A DNA stretch of 64,000 nt, taken from assembly GCF_900091525.1 (NCBI RefSeq), contig NZ_FMCU01000005.1, forward strand, positions 62,001 through 126,000, written 5' to 3'. The position numbers and the translations under genes are program-made. Below the pieces are notes generated by a model. The model was not told the DNA's origin. It did not search any database and saw nothing but the letters and a program-made list of their open reading frames with translations. This document shows positions 38,017 to 47,108 of this stretch, in pieces (the first letter of the stretch is position 1; each line of letters starts with the position of its first letter). This DNA comes from Micromonospora matsumotoense. GTDB taxonomy: Bacteria; Actinomycetota; Actinomycetes; Mycobacteriales; Micromonosporaceae.

Positions 38017-38982
38017 TCAGGGGTGGGGGTGGAGGGGGTAGCGGGCGCTTTCCAGGGTCCAGTCGATGGTGCCCCGGACGGCGTTCGCGACCCCGTCGAG
38101 GTGGGTGGCGACTGGCCCGTCCAGCGCCGGACCGAACGACGGGACCGCCCTGCACTGGGCCTGGAAGTGGCCCATCGTGTCCCGCCACCGCTCGGCGACC
38201 AGCTCCACCGCCTCCGCCACCGGCACGTTCCGTTCGGCGGCCAGCGCCAGCACCAGGTTGTGCCCGCCCGAGGTGACCCGGTCCCGCTCCATCGAGGCGA
38301 GGTCGTTGTACCAGGAGAGCAGGTCGTTGCCGAGGGCGCCGATCCGGCGCAGCAGCGGATGGTGGTACACCGCGTCGGGCAGCACCCGGCCCCCGACGAA
38401 CTCGATCAGCGGATACGACACGTACGCCGCCGAGGTGGCCCGGCGCAGCGCGACGTACTCGTCCACCCCGGGTGGCCGCCCGCTCTCCTTCGCCACCGCC
38501 TCCCGCCAGTTGCCGTCCAGGTGGTCGCCGACCGCGTCGGCGAACCGCAGCCGCCAGCGCGCCGGCATCCGGCGACGGGGTGCCCGCCACGCCTCCACCA
38601 GCAGCCGACGCAACGGCCCACCGAATCCCGGGTGCCGTCGTCGGGGACCGTCGTGCAGCAGGGTCAACGTCCCCCGGCGCAGCGCCCGGATCTGCTCCGA
38701 GGGCAACCGGTCCGGCCCGTCGCAGGCGTCGTCGACCAGGAAGAACCAGGTGAAAAGGGCCGCCACGGTACGCAGGTCCGGCTCACTCGCGTCCGGATAG
38801 AGGCGGCCGGCGTACCGGGCGAAGCCGGCCCGGTCGAGCCGGTGCAACGCCTCGGCGCCCAACGGCAGACCCAGTCGGGGCAGCCGCTCCAACAGCCAGT
38901 CCTGCACCCCCTCGGCGTACGGGGAGAGCCGGGGTGGGATCGGGCACGCCGACCGTAATGACCAGAGGAGTTCTTCGACCAT
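38017..38982 (-). CDS. class I terpene synthase
   Basis: The 321-residue protein has the first metal-binding motif as VDDACDG (Asp84, Asp85, Asp88) and the second as NDLLSWYND (Asn219, Ser223, Asp227), where Asp replaces the usual Glu. A terminal ESARY provides an RY-type pair. The length fits a bacterial mono- or sesquiterpene cyclase with one alpha domain. No prenyl diphosphate synthase or P450 is adjacent; the neighbours are menaquinone genes, so the product and the supply route are unknown. The ATG at 38982 follows ggagg. Confidence 0.85.
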   Translation of the reverse strand: MVEELLWSLRSACPIPPRLSPYAEGVQDWLLERLPRLGLPLGAEALHRLDRAGFARYAGRLYPDASEPDLRTVAALFTWFFLVDDACDGPDRLPSEQIRALRRGTLTLLHDGPRRRHPGFGGPLRRLLVEAWRAPRRRMPARWRLRFADAVGDHLDGNWREAVAKESGRPPGVDEYVALRRATSAAYVSYPLIEFVGGRVLPDAVYHHPLLRRIGALGNDLLSWYNDLASMERDRVTSGGHNLVLALAAERNVPVAEAVELVAERWRDTMGHFQAQCRAVPSFGPALDGPVATHLDGVANAVRGTIDWTLESARYPLHPHP

Positions 38983-39284
38983 TACCGATTCCTCCCCCGT
39001 GCGGCGTGGACCAACCGAGCGCAGCATCGCAGGTCCGCTTCTGACGCCCCGCCCAGGGCCCGCCGACGGATGCCTGAATCGTGTGCTCAGCGACGGTGGA
39101 GGACCGCGGAGACCCTGCCCCGGCCGGGTGGACGCGGGCTCCGGGCGGGACGTGGGTCCCGGGCGGGCGCGGCCCCCGGGCGGGCGCGGGTCCCGGCGGG
39201 CGGGAGTGGTGGGAGGGCAGGGGACCGGAGACGGATCCGGGGGTGGGCGTCCGACGGTCGGCGTACACCAGGCAGGCTGGGCGT
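38983..39284. other. divergent gap between terpene synthase and ubiX
   Basis: About 300 bases without a gene. The middle (39120-39210) has degenerate gcgggtcccgggcg-like repeats. The ubiX -10-like box lies at its right end. Confidence 0.5.
39273..39278 (+). promoter_or_regulatory. -10-like box (CAGGCT) for ubiX
   Basis: CAGGCT, six bases (gggcgt) and ATG: nearly the same edge as the mqnL start. Confidence 0.4.
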
Positions 39285-39911
39285 ATGCGCGAACCATGGG
39301 TGGTGGGGGTCTCCGGGGCGTCCGGCACGCCGTACGCGGCGGCCGTCGTCCGGGGGTTGCTCGATGCCGGGCAGCCGGTGGACCTGATCGTGTCCCGGGC
39401 CGCCCGGCTGACCGTCCTCGACGAGACCGGCCGGCCGTTCCGGGACGGGCACTGGGCCGAGGACCTCGCCGGCTGGCTGGGCCGGGACCTCACGGGCGAC
39501 GACGTGCGGCACTGGCCGGCCGGCGACATCGCGGCCGGCCCGAGCAGCGGCTCCTACCGGGTACGCGGGATGGCGGTGGTGCCGGCCAGCACGGCGGCCT
39601 GCGCCGGCATCGCCATCGGCCTGTCGAAGGACCTGCTGCAACGCGCGGCCGAGGTCAACCTCAAGGAACGGCGGCCGGTGGTGCTGGTGCCCCGGGAGAC
39701 CCCGGTGACCCGCAGCCACCTGGAACACCTGATCGCGCTGCACGACGCCGGCGCGGTGGTGCTGCCGGCCAGCCCCGGCTTCTACGGTGCCGGTGCGTCC
39801 GCCACCGCCCAGCAACTGGTCGACTTCGTGGCCGGCAAGGTGCTGGACGCCCTGGGCGTGCCGCACACCCTGTTCCGACGCTGGTCGGGCCGGTTGGCCG
39901 CCGACCGCTGA
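39285..39911 (+). CDS. ubiX: UbiX flavin prenyltransferase
   Basis: The 208-residue flavoprotein makes prenylated FMN for UbiD-type decarboxylases. GVSGASGTPYA at the start binds FMN phosphate, VVPASTAACAGIAIGLSKDLLQRAA is the conserved core and RRPVVLVPRETPVTRSHLEHL the following segment. It serves the MqnL protein encoded 2.4 kb upstream. The start follows the CAGGCT box directly, which suggests a leaderless mRNA. Confidence 0.95.
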   Translation: MREPWVVGVSGASGTPYAAAVVRGLLDAGQPVDLIVSRAARLTVLDETGRPFRDGHWAEDLAGWLGRDLTGDDVRHWPAGDIAAGPSSGSYRVRGMAVVPASTAACAGIAIGLSKDLLQRAAEVNLKERRPVVLVPRETPVTRSHLEHLIALHDAGAVVLPASPGFYGAGASATAQQLVDFVAGKVLDALGVPHTLFRRWSGRLAADR

Positions 39912-40060
39912 CCAGGTCCGCGACCGCCACCGCGCCGCTGGCCGGGACGCACGCCCGGCCGGCTGCGGGCCGGATGATCAGCCCGGACACGGGCCCGCCA
40001 CCTGCTCAGTCGGCGACGGGCCGGCCTGTTCGGCCGGCCCGCGCGTCCGTCTCGCACCAT

Positions 40061-40327
40061 TCAGTACATCCCGGCATTGGCCGGACCCGGCCCGGTCGAG
40101 GCGGCAGGCCCCACATTGCGTGGTTTGCCCATGTCGTCCGCCTCGTCCAACATGCCCTCCCCTTCCAGCAGGGCCCGCACCTCGGATTCCCGAAACCGGC
40201 GATGCCCGCCTGGAGTCCGGATGCTGCCTATCCGGCCGGCCGCTGCCCAGCGCGTCACAGTCTTCGGGTCCACCCGAAACAACGCAGCGACCTCACCCGG
40301 TGTCAGCAGGCGATCTCCAGTGTCCAC
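40061..40327 (-). CDS. bldC: BldC-type MerR-like DNA-binding protein
   Basis: The 88-residue protein has the BldC winged-helix almost unchanged: LLTPGEVAALFRVDPKTVTR, WAAAGRIGSIRTPGGHRRFR and ESEVRALLEG. BldC binds head-to-tail on DNA repeats and delays development in streptomycetes. The GTG at 40327 follows gaggaggggg. The C-terminal 25 residues (beyond EGEG) are longer than in the streptomycete protein. It is divergent from an Lrp-type regulator. Confidence 0.93.
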   Translation of the reverse strand: MDTGDRLLTPGEVAALFRVDPKTVTRWAAAGRIGSIRTPGGHRRFRESEVRALLEGEGMLDEADDMGKPRNVGPAASTGPGPANAGMY

Positions 40328-40581
40328 AGCCCCCTCCTCGCGTCGACGAAGCCCTCGGCTGAACACACTGCCCCCGGCCGGTGCGAGCCCAGAGCCGTCA
40401 TGAGGGACGTATGGCAATTACAGCACCAGCGAACTGGCCTGTCCGCCAAACGCGAAAAACGCACGGAGTGAGAAGTTAGTAAATGGTACCGGCGCGGGAC
40501 TCCCTTGACCGTCGGTCTGCGAACTGTCACCTGCTGTCAGATCCAACGGATGCCGGTGGCCGGACGTTACGCCCCAACGGA

Positions 40582-40587
40582 TAGGCT
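40582..40587 (+). promoter_or_regulatory. -10 box (TAGGCT) for the Lrp gene
   Basis: TAGGCT is eight bases before the GTG at 40596 with no ribosome site, a leaderless arrangement. Confidence 0.5.
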
Positions 40588-40595
40588 CACCCTCC

Positions 40596-41054
40596 GTGGA
40601 CGCGATCGACCGGAGCCTCGTCGAACTACTGCGCGGTAACGCCCGCCTGTCGTACGCGGAACTGGCCCGGCAGGTCGGCCTCTCCGCGCCAGCGGTGCAC
40701 GAACGGGTCGGCAAGCTGGAGTCCGGCGGCGTCATCCGGGCCTACCGGGCCGAGGTGGAGCCGGAGGCGATCGGGCTCGGGGTGACCGCGCTGATCGGCA
40801 TCGTCGAAGACTCCGGCGGGGACACCGACGACGTGCTGGAGACGTTCCGGCAGATGCCCGAGATCGAATCCTGCTACTTCATGGCCGGCGTCGAGTCCTT
40901 CCTGCTCAAGGCGCGGGTGGGCACCATCGCCGAGCTGGAGCAGCTGATCGTCCGGCTGAGCCGTACCCCCGGGGTGGCCTCCACCCGCACCGGCATCGCG
41001 CTGTCGACCAAGTGGGAGAACCGGCCCCAGCCGATCGAGCCACCGGCTTCCTGA
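40596..41054 (+). CDS. Lrp/AsnC family regulator
   Basis: The 152-residue protein has the N-terminal helix-turn-helix ([38 protein letters not shown]) and the ligand-binding RAM domain ([20 protein letters not shown], then [18 protein letters not shown]). Members sense amino acids and form octamers. It lies upstream of a Cds1-like cysteine-degrading enzyme in the same direction, so an amino-acid-responsive link is plausible but not shown. Confidence 0.92.
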   Translation: MDAIDRSLVELLRGNARLSYAELARQVGLSAPAVHERVGKLESGGVIRAYRAEVEPEAIGLGVTALIGIVEDSGGDTDDVLETFRQMPEIESCYFMAGVESFLLKARVGTIAELEQLIVRLSRTPGVASTRTGIALSTKWENRPQPIEPPAS

Positions 41055-41211
41055 CCGGCCGGCCCGCCGCCCGCCGGTCCCCCTCCCGCCGCCGTACGCG
41101 CAGCGCGGTCCGCCTGCCGTCGCCCGTCGCCGTCGCCCGTCGCTGCTGCCCGCCGTCGGCGCCCGTCGGCGGCGATGCCGGGGCGGCCCGAACCCGAGCT
41201 GACCTCGCTTG

Positions 41212-41217
41212 TAACGT
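41212..41217 (+). promoter_or_regulatory. -10-like box (TAACGT) for the Cds1-like gene
   Basis: TAACGT lies seven bases before the GTG at 41225. Confidence 0.4.
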
Positions 41218-41224
41218 TGCCGAC

Positions 41225-42316
41225 GTGACTCATCTGGAGCGGTGCGACGAGGCCGGACGGGTCTGGGTGACCGAGGCCATCGCCGCGGTGGAGGCCGACG
41301 CCAACCGGTCGGCCGACACCCACCTGCTGCCGTTCCCGCTGCCCCGACAGTGGGGGATCGACCTCTATCTCAAGGACGAGTCGGTGCACCCCACCGGCTC
41401 ACTCAAGCACCGGTTGGCCCGTTCACTCTTCCTCTACGGGCTCTGCAACGGCTGGATCGGACCGTCGACCACGGTGATCGAGGCGTCCTCCGGCTCGACG
41501 GCGGTCTCCGAGGCGTACTTCGCCCGGATGCTCGGGCTGCCGTTCGTCGCGGTGATGCCCGCCTCCACCTCACCGGAGAAGATCGCCCAGATCGAGTTTC
41601 ACGGCGGGCGTTGCCACCTGGTCGAGGACCCGGCCAAGGTGGTGGTCGAGGCGCGCTGGCTCGCCGAGGACAGCGGCGGGCACTTCATGGACCAGTTCAC
41701 CTACGCCGAGCGGGCCACCGACTGGCGGGGCAACAACAACATCGCCGAGTCGATCTATGCCCAGCTCTCCCTGGAGCGGCACCCCGTGCCGGCCTGGATC
41801 GTGGTCGGCGCGGGCACCGGCGGCACCAGCGCCACCATCGGACGGTACGCCCGCTTCCAACGGCTGCCCACCAAGCTCTGCGTGGTCGACCCGGAGAACT
41901 CGGCGTTCTATCCGGCGTGGCAGGCCGCCGACTGGTCGGTGCGCACCGGCCGGGGTTCCCGGATCGAGGGGATCGGCCGGCCCACCGTCGAGGCGTCCTT
42001 CCTCCCCTCGGTGGTGGACCGGATGACCCAGGTGCCGGACGCCGCCTCGCTGGCCGCCATGCGGGCCGGCTCGGCGGTGCTCGGCCGGCGGGTCGGAGGC
42101 TCGACCGGCACCAACCTGTGGGGGGCGTTCGGGCTGATCGCCGAGCTGCGCGCGCAGGGCCGGACCGGCTCGGTGGTGACGCTGATCTGCGACGCCGGAG
42201 AGCGGTACACCGACACCTACTACGACGACGGCTGGGTGGCCGCCCAGGGTCTCGATCTGGCTCCGCACCTGGCCACCATCGACCGCTTCCTCACCACCGG
42301 CGGTTGGCCGACCTGA
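41225..42316 (+). CDS. cds1: PLP-dependent L-cysteine desulfhydrase, Cds1-like
   Basis: The 363-residue fold-type II PLP enzyme resembles cysteine synthases but matches the Cds1 group, which releases sulphide, ammonia and pyruvate from cysteine. It has PLP-binding Lys61 in [10 protein letters not shown], the substrate loop [12 protein letters not shown] and the phosphate-binding glycines [13 protein letters not shown]. The N-terminus [16 protein letters not shown] is characteristic. The role could be redox and sulphide homeostasis; function by family is fairly firm. Confidence 0.85.
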   Translation: MTHLERCDEAGRVWVTEAIAAVEADANRSADTHLLPFPLPRQWGIDLYLKDESVHPTGSLKHRLARSLFLYGLCNGWIGPSTTVIEASSGSTAVSEAYFARMLGLPFVAVMPASTSPEKIAQIEFHGGRCHLVEDPAKVVVEARWLAEDSGGHFMDQFTYAERATDWRGNNNIAESIYAQLSLERHPVPAWIVVGAGTGGTSATIGRYARFQRLPTKLCVVDPENSAFYPAWQAADWSVRTGRGSRIEGIGRPTVEASFLPSVVDRMTQVPDAASLAAMRAGSAVLGRRVGGSTGTNLWGAFGLIAELRAQGRTGSVVTLICDAGERYTDTYYDDGWVAAQGLDLAPHLATIDRFLTTGGWPT

Positions 42317-42416
42317 GGGCGTCGACACCGTGGACGTGCCGTACCGCTGGGTGGCGCCGTACCCCTGCCGGCTCCGGCCGCTGTAGAACTGATGACGTTA
42401 CCGACTCGGGCGCGGG

Positions 42417-43037
42417 TCAGCCCAGGTCCGCCCGGTCGGCCACACCGGGGTAGTGCCGGACCAGGCCCGCGCCGTCCACCTCCAACTCGGCGCGGAAGGT
42501 GTCGCTGGTGAATCCCACCCGCCCCGGCCCGAGCGCCGTGTAGACCTGCTCGCCGGCCACCACCTCCAGGCTCGGCACCAGCACCCAGGCCACGGTGATC
42601 CGGTGCTCGGTGCTGGACGTGGCCCCCGCCAACCCCAACCGGCGGATCGGCAGGCTGTTGAACAGGGCCGAGCCGCCCAGGTCGACGTCGAGGGCGTCGT
42701 GCAACCGGTCGGTCTCCTCGATGCCGGGTAGCCCGGCCGGTGGCTGCCCGGCCGCCCGCAGCGCCGCGTCCAGGTCGCCCTGCTCGCCGGTCGTCACCCG
42801 CCAGCCGTCCGCCCCGCGTTCCAGTCGTACGGTCCGCGACCAGCCGGCCCCCTCGGCCTCCACGGCGAGCGAGACGGTGACCCCGTCCGCGCCGGCCACC
42901 ACCCGGTACCGGCAGGTGTAGGGGATCGGGTCGACGGCCAGTTGGGTGCCGTGCGCGGCGAACCCTGACCCGTCGTCGAGGACGGCGTGCTCGGCCCCGG
43001 CGGTGTCCGTCCGGCTCCAGAATAGTGACCTCGGCAT
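42417..43037 (-). CDS. putative glycolipid-binding protein (PF06475-like)
   Basis: The 206-residue protein is mostly beta-strands, with YRVVAGADGVTVSLAVEAEG, LERGADGWRV, DALDVDLGGSALFNSLPIRR and FTSDTFRAELEVDGAGLVRH. These match the putative glycolipid-binding family (formerly DUF1089). No signal peptide is seen. The biochemical role is unproven for the family. Confidence 0.8.
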   Translation of the reverse strand: MPRSLFWSRTDTAGAEHAVLDDGSGFAAHGTQLAVDPIPYTCRYRVVAGADGVTVSLAVEAEGAGWSRTVRLERGADGWRVTTGEQGDLDAALRAAGQPPAGLPGIEETDRLHDALDVDLGGSALFNSLPIRRLGLAGATSSTEHRITVAWVLVPSLEVVAGEQVYTALGPGRVGFTSDTFRAELEVDGAGLVRHYPGVADRADLG

Positions 43038-43133
43038 GGTGCGGACGTTACGCCAGCCGGGCGTCGTCGGCAGCGCATGCACGAACGCCGCCCCGGAGCG
43101 TGGGCTCCGGGGCGGCGTCGGGAATTCCACCGA

Positions 43134-45026
43134 TCAGTGGGTACGCGCCGGTGGCCTACCGCCGAAGCCCTGCCGGTCGTCACGCGGCCGGTCGTCGCGG
43201 ACCCGACCCTCGGTGCGGAACCCGCCCCGCCGGTCGGTGGCACGCGGCTCACCGTTGCCGAACCGGCGCTCCCCGGAGTGCTGCTCGCCCCGGGCCTCCC
43301 GGTCACCGAAACGCTGCTCACCCCGGTCGCCGAAGCGCCGGTCGCCGTAACCCCGGTCGGTCTGCACGCGATCCCCGTAGCCCCGGTCGCCGCTGGGCCG
43401 GTCGCCGTACCCACGGTCACCGGCGGGGCGGGCGCTGTAGCCCCGGTCGCCACCCGGTCGATCGCCGTAGCTCCGGTCGCCGCTGGGGCGGGGGCTGTAG
43501 CTCCGGTCGCCGCTGGGCCGGTCGCCGTACCCACGCTCACTGCTGGGGCGCGCGCTGTAGCCACGGTCGCCAGCGTGACTCCGGCTGTCGCGGTCACCGC
43601 TGTGACCCCGGCTGTCCCGGTCACCGCTGTAACCGCGGCTGTCCCGGTTGCCGGCGTAGCCCCGGCTGTCGCGGTTGCCGCCGTAGCTGCGGGAGTCCCG
43701 GTCGCCGAAGCGGCGCGGACGGTCGCCGTGCCGACGCGGCTCGGGCTCGTCGCGTACCGGGACCGGGATGCCACTGGGCTCGCGGGCCCCGGTCAGTTCG
43801 GTCAGCACCGCGTCGCCGACCCGGACCCGGGTCTCGGCCGGCTCCACGCCGGCCTTCTCCAGCATCGCCAGCGTGGTCCGCCGCTGCTTGGGCAGCACCA
43901 GCGTGGCCACCGCGCCCGACTCACCGGCCCGGGCGGTACGACCCGCCCGGTGCAGGTAGTCCTTTGGGTCCTTCGGCGGGTCGATGTGCAGCACCAGGGA
44001 GACCCCGTCGACGTGGATGCCCCGGGCCGCCACGTCGGTGGCGACCAGCACGTCCATCCGTCCCTCCTTGAACTCGGCGAGGGTCTTGGTGCGCATCCGC
44101 TGGGTCTTGCCGCCGTGCAGCCCACCGGCCCGTACGCCCACCGCGCCGAGCTGCTCCACCAGCCGGTCGACGCCGAGCTGGGTACGGGCGAAGAGCATGG
44201 TCCGGCCGGGGCGGGCCGCGATCGACGCCGCCACGGCGAACTTGTCGTGCGGCGGGATCAGCAGCAGGTGGTGGTCCATGGTGGACACCGACGCGGTCGA
44301 CGGGGCGGTGGAGTGCGTCACCGGGTCGGTCATGAACCGCCTGACCAGTGTGTCGACGTCACCGTCCAGGGTGGCCGAGAAGAGCAGCCGCTGGGCGTTC
44401 GCCGGGGTCTTGGCGAGCAACTCGGTGACCTCGGGGAGGAAGCCCATGTCGGCCATCTGGTCGGCCTCGTCCAGGACGGTCACCTCGACGTCGTCCAGGA
44501 CGCAGACGCCCCGGTTGATCAGGTCGCCGAGCCGGCCCGGGGTGGCCACGACGATCTCGACGCCCCGCCGCAGCGCGTCGATCTGCCGGTCGTACGGGAC
44601 GCCACCGACGGCGGCCTTGAGGAAGATCCCGACGGCCTTGCCGAGCGGCAGCAGCGCGTCGTTGACCTGCATCGCCAGCTCGCGGGTCGGGACCAGGACC
44701 AGGGCGCGGGGGTGCAGCGGCCGGGCCCGGTTGCGCTCGGCCAGCCGCGCGATGACCGCCAGCCCGAAGGCCAGGGTCTTGCCGGAGCCGGTCTGGCCCC
44801 GGCCGAGGACGTCCCGGCCGGCGATGGCGTCGGGCAGGGTGGCCCGCTGGATCTCGAACGGGGTGGTGATGCCCTGCCGGGCGAGGGTGTCGACCAACTG
44901 CCGGGGCAGCCCCAGGTCGGCGAAGCCGACGACGGGGGTGGCCGGAGCCGGGGCGTTGCCGGTGTCGTCACCGGCCGGGAGGTCGTGGGCGGACGGAATG
45001 GTGCCGGGGTCAACGGAGGTGGTCAA
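43134..45026 (-). CDS. DEAD-box RNA helicase with RG/YGDR-rich tail
   Basis: The protein has about 630 residues. Q-motif PFEIQRATLP, Walker A GQTGSGKT (77-84), PTREL, ATPGR, DEAD (VLDEADQM), SAT, VATDVAARGIH and HRAGRTARAG are all present, so the helicase core is complete. From about residue 430 the protein is a 200-residue tail of GDRDSRGYSG and RPSGDRGYGD repeats, intrinsically disordered, which may bind RNA or drive condensate formation. The start is uncertain: TTG at 45026 lies behind gaaagg and gives a family-like N-terminus, while a GTG at 45122 extends it. Confidence 0.9.
   Translation of the reverse strand: MTTSVDPGTIPSAHDLPAGDDTGNAPAPATPVVGFADLGLPRQLVDTLARQGITTPFEIQRATLPDAIAGRDVLGRGQTGSGKTLAFGLAVIARLAERNRARPLHPRALVLVPTRELAMQVNDALLPLGKAVGIFLKAAVGGVPYDRQIDALRRGVEIVVATPGRLGDLINRGVCVLDDVEVTVLDEADQMADMGFLPEVTELLAKTPANAQRLLFSATLDGDVDTLVRRFMTDPVTHSTAPSTASVSTMDHHLLLIPPHDKFAVAASIAARPGRTMLFARTQLGVDRLVEQLGAVGVRAGGLHGGKTQRMRTKTLAEFKEGRMDVLVATDVAARGIHVDGVSLVLHIDPPKDPKDYLHRAGRTARAGESGAVATLVLPKQRRTTLAMLEKAGVEPAETRVRVGDAVLTELTGAREPSGIPVPVRDEPEPRRHGDRPRRFGDRDSRSYGGNRDSRGYAGNRDSRGYSGDRDSRGHSGDRDSRSHAGDRGYSARPSSERGYGDRPSGDRSYSPRPSGDRSYGDRPGGDRGYSARPAGDRGYGDRPSGDRGYGDRVQTDRGYGDRRFGDRGEQRFGDREARGEQHSGERRFGNGEPRATDRRGGFRTEGRVRDDRPRDDRQGFGGRPPARTH
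43330..43715 (-). repeat. degenerate coding repeats of the helicase tail
   Basis: Repeated ccgytgtcgccg/ggacggtcgccgtag-like units encode GDRxYxxRPSGDR and NRDSRGYxG repeats. Confidence 0.75.
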
Positions 45027-45281
45027 GAAATGCCTTTCGAGCGGGGCGCATCTTCGCGATGGCCCGCCGCAGCATGAGGTTCGCCGCCGAATCGCCCGCA
45101 AGATCGCCCAGGGGCACGCCACGCGCGCCGGGTCAGTGATCCCGACAAGTGTACGGCGATCCGGCGGTGCCGCCAGTGCACTCCGCGCCGGTAGTGGGCG
45201 GACTCACCCCCGATCCGGTCCTCCCCACCCGCCTGCCGGGCCCGCCCACCAGCACCTCCGTGGCGTCCGGCCGCCGGGGTC

Positions 45282-46976
45282 TCACGGGGACAGCATGTTG
45301 CCGACCAGCCCGTCCATCACGTTGTTGGCGAGCAGGACGACCAGCACGCTGATCGCCACCAGCAGTCCCAGCGAGGCGGCGAGCACGATCACCACCCGGG
45401 TGGTGCGGGATCGCGGCGTCGGCGTGTCGGACCAGCCCTGAGCCAGGATGTGTCCGGTCAGCGAGCCGGAGTTCTCCACGGAATTGGCGGCCGGGAATGC
45501 GACCGTGGAGTGGCCGGGCCCGTCGGTGCCGCCGCCGTAGCCGACGCTCGCCAGGTCCGGACCGCCCCGGTAGGAGGTGCCGGTGGCACGACGGGTGACG
45601 CCGCCGGCCGTCCCGCCCGGGGCGGGTACGGAGCGGGGCGAGCCGGGCAGCGCGGGCGCCGGCACCTCCGGCAGTGCCGACGTGGCGTCGCCGCCCGACA
45701 GGTCGGGCACGACCGGGGCCCGGAACGTCGGCACGGCCGAGCCGGCAGCACCCGTACCGCCGCCCTTCGCCGGGGACGCGGACGACGGCGGGGTGAAGGC
45801 GGGCGATGCCGGGGCGGGGGACGCGGACGACGGCGGGGTGAAGGCGGGGAGTGCCGGGACGGCAGGTGCGGAGGCGGACGGGCGTGCGGAGGCGGGCGGG
45901 GTGAAGGTGGCGGACGCCGGGGCCGGAGGTGCCGGGACGGTCGGGGTGACGGTGCCGGCGGTCGGGGGTACTGCGGCGGAGGCGCTGGCCCGGAAGGCCG
46001 GGGTCGCGCGGCCGGTCATGGCCGGCGGCGGCGGGAACGGAGGTGCCGGCATCGGGCCGGGTGGCGCAGGCGGCGGCGGTACCGCCGGACCCGGGGGTGG
46101 CACCGGTGGCCCGGGTACGGGCGGGACGGGGCCGGGCGGGACCGGGCCGGGCGGGACCGGGACGGGCGGGACCGGGACGGGACCCGGCGGTGGGCCGGGC
46201 AGCGGCGGGACCGGCGCGGGGAACGGCCCGGGAGCGGGCGGCTCAGGGGTGAACGGCGTGGGACTCGGGGCGGGCTCGGGCGTGGGGGTCGGCACCGGGG
46301 TGGGCTCCGGTTCCGGGGTCGGTGGGGTCGGCGGCTGGACCGGCTCCGGGGGCTGCGCAGGCTCGGGCGGTTCCGGGCTGACCGGTGCCGACCGGTACAC
46401 CCCGGGGGACGCGTCACCGGACCGGGTTCCCGCGCCCGCCGCCGCGCCCTCGGCCTCGGCGGCGGAGATCCGACTGAGCCCGGGGACGGAGACGCTGGCC
46501 CGTGCCGTGCCGCCGTCCGACCCGCCGCGCTGCCCGGGAACGCCGGTCGGGGAACCCGGGTCGCCCGGAGCCGGGCCATGGGGGTGCGGGTCGTCCGGAG
46601 CCGAGCCGTTGGAGGGCGGGTCGGGTGTTCGGGAGGCAGGGATGGTGGCCGGGGTGCCCGCTCGGTAGGTGGTCGCGGTGGCCGGTCCGGCGGGAAGTTC
46701 GTTGCCCTCGGGCGGTGCGGTCACGGTCCGCACACTGGCCGTGGCGCGGGCCGGTCCGTCGGTGGACGGACCCCGCCGGGCCGGGGCATCGCTGGTTCCG
46801 GTGAACCGGCCGGAGCTGTCGGCGGCCCCGGTGGGTCGGCCCGGGTTGTCGGTGGCCCCGTCGCCGGTCCGACCGGGTGCGTCGGCGGGTGCGGTGGGTC
46901 GGACCGGGCTGTCGGTGGCCGGGTCGGGCACGGGTCCCTGGTCGACCTGCCGCACCGGAACCTCTTGCTCGCCCAT
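45282..46976 (-). CDS. proline-rich, tail-anchored membrane protein
   Basis: The 564-residue protein is almost entirely low complexity, with about residues 225-350 nearly pure Pro with Gly, Val and Ala. A single hydrophobic helix near the C-terminus (VVIVLAASLGLLVAISVLVV) leaves only about 12 residues beyond it, so it is probably tail-anchored. No catalytic domain is seen and I do not recognise a family. A long proline-rich rod next to an NlpC/P60 hydrolase gene suggests a cell-envelope role. The ATG at 46976 is the best start; the repeats make fine gene boundaries less certain. Confidence 0.7.
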   Translation of the reverse strand: MGEQEVPVRQVDQGPVPDPATDSPVRPTAPADAPGRTGDGATDNPGRPTGAADSSGRFTGTSDAPARRGPSTDGPARATASVRTVTAPPEGNELPAGPATATTYRAGTPATIPASRTPDPPSNGSAPDDPHPHGPAPGDPGSPTGVPGQRGGSDGGTARASVSVPGLSRISAAEAEGAAAGAGTRSGDASPGVYRSAPVSPEPPEPAQPPEPVQPPTPPTPEPEPTPVPTPTPEPAPSPTPFTPEPPAPGPFPAPVPPLPGPPPGPVPVPPVPVPPGPVPPGPVPPVPGPPVPPPGPAVPPPPAPPGPMPAPPFPPPPAMTGRATPAFRASASAAVPPTAGTVTPTVPAPPAPASATFTPPASARPSASAPAVPALPAFTPPSSASPAPASPAFTPPSSASPAKGGGTGAAGSAVPTFRAPVVPDLSGGDATSALPEVPAPALPGSPRSVPAPGGTAGGVTRRATGTSYRGGPDLASVGYGGGTDGPGHSTVAFPAANSVENSGSLTGHILAQGWSDTPTPRSRTTRVVIVLAASLGLLVAISVLVVLLANNVMDGLVGNMLSP

Positions 46977-47108
46977 GATCGCCCTCCGCGCACCCTCGCA
47001 CCCGCGCCCCGTGAACGGCGACCGGATGTGCCTCGTGTCACCGTGCCACATCTCGCCCCGTCGGCACAGTCGGAGTGCCGAGGGGAGGGTCGCGGTGGTG
47101 GCGGTCGG

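Noticed and set aside
38017-39911. A terpene biosynthetic gene cluster
   Set aside because: Only the synthase is present. Flanking genes belong to menaquinone synthesis and regulation.
43077-45077. Plus-strand 666-codon frame with Val/Ala/Pro repeats
   Set aside because: Antisense shadow of the helicase and its repeat tail.
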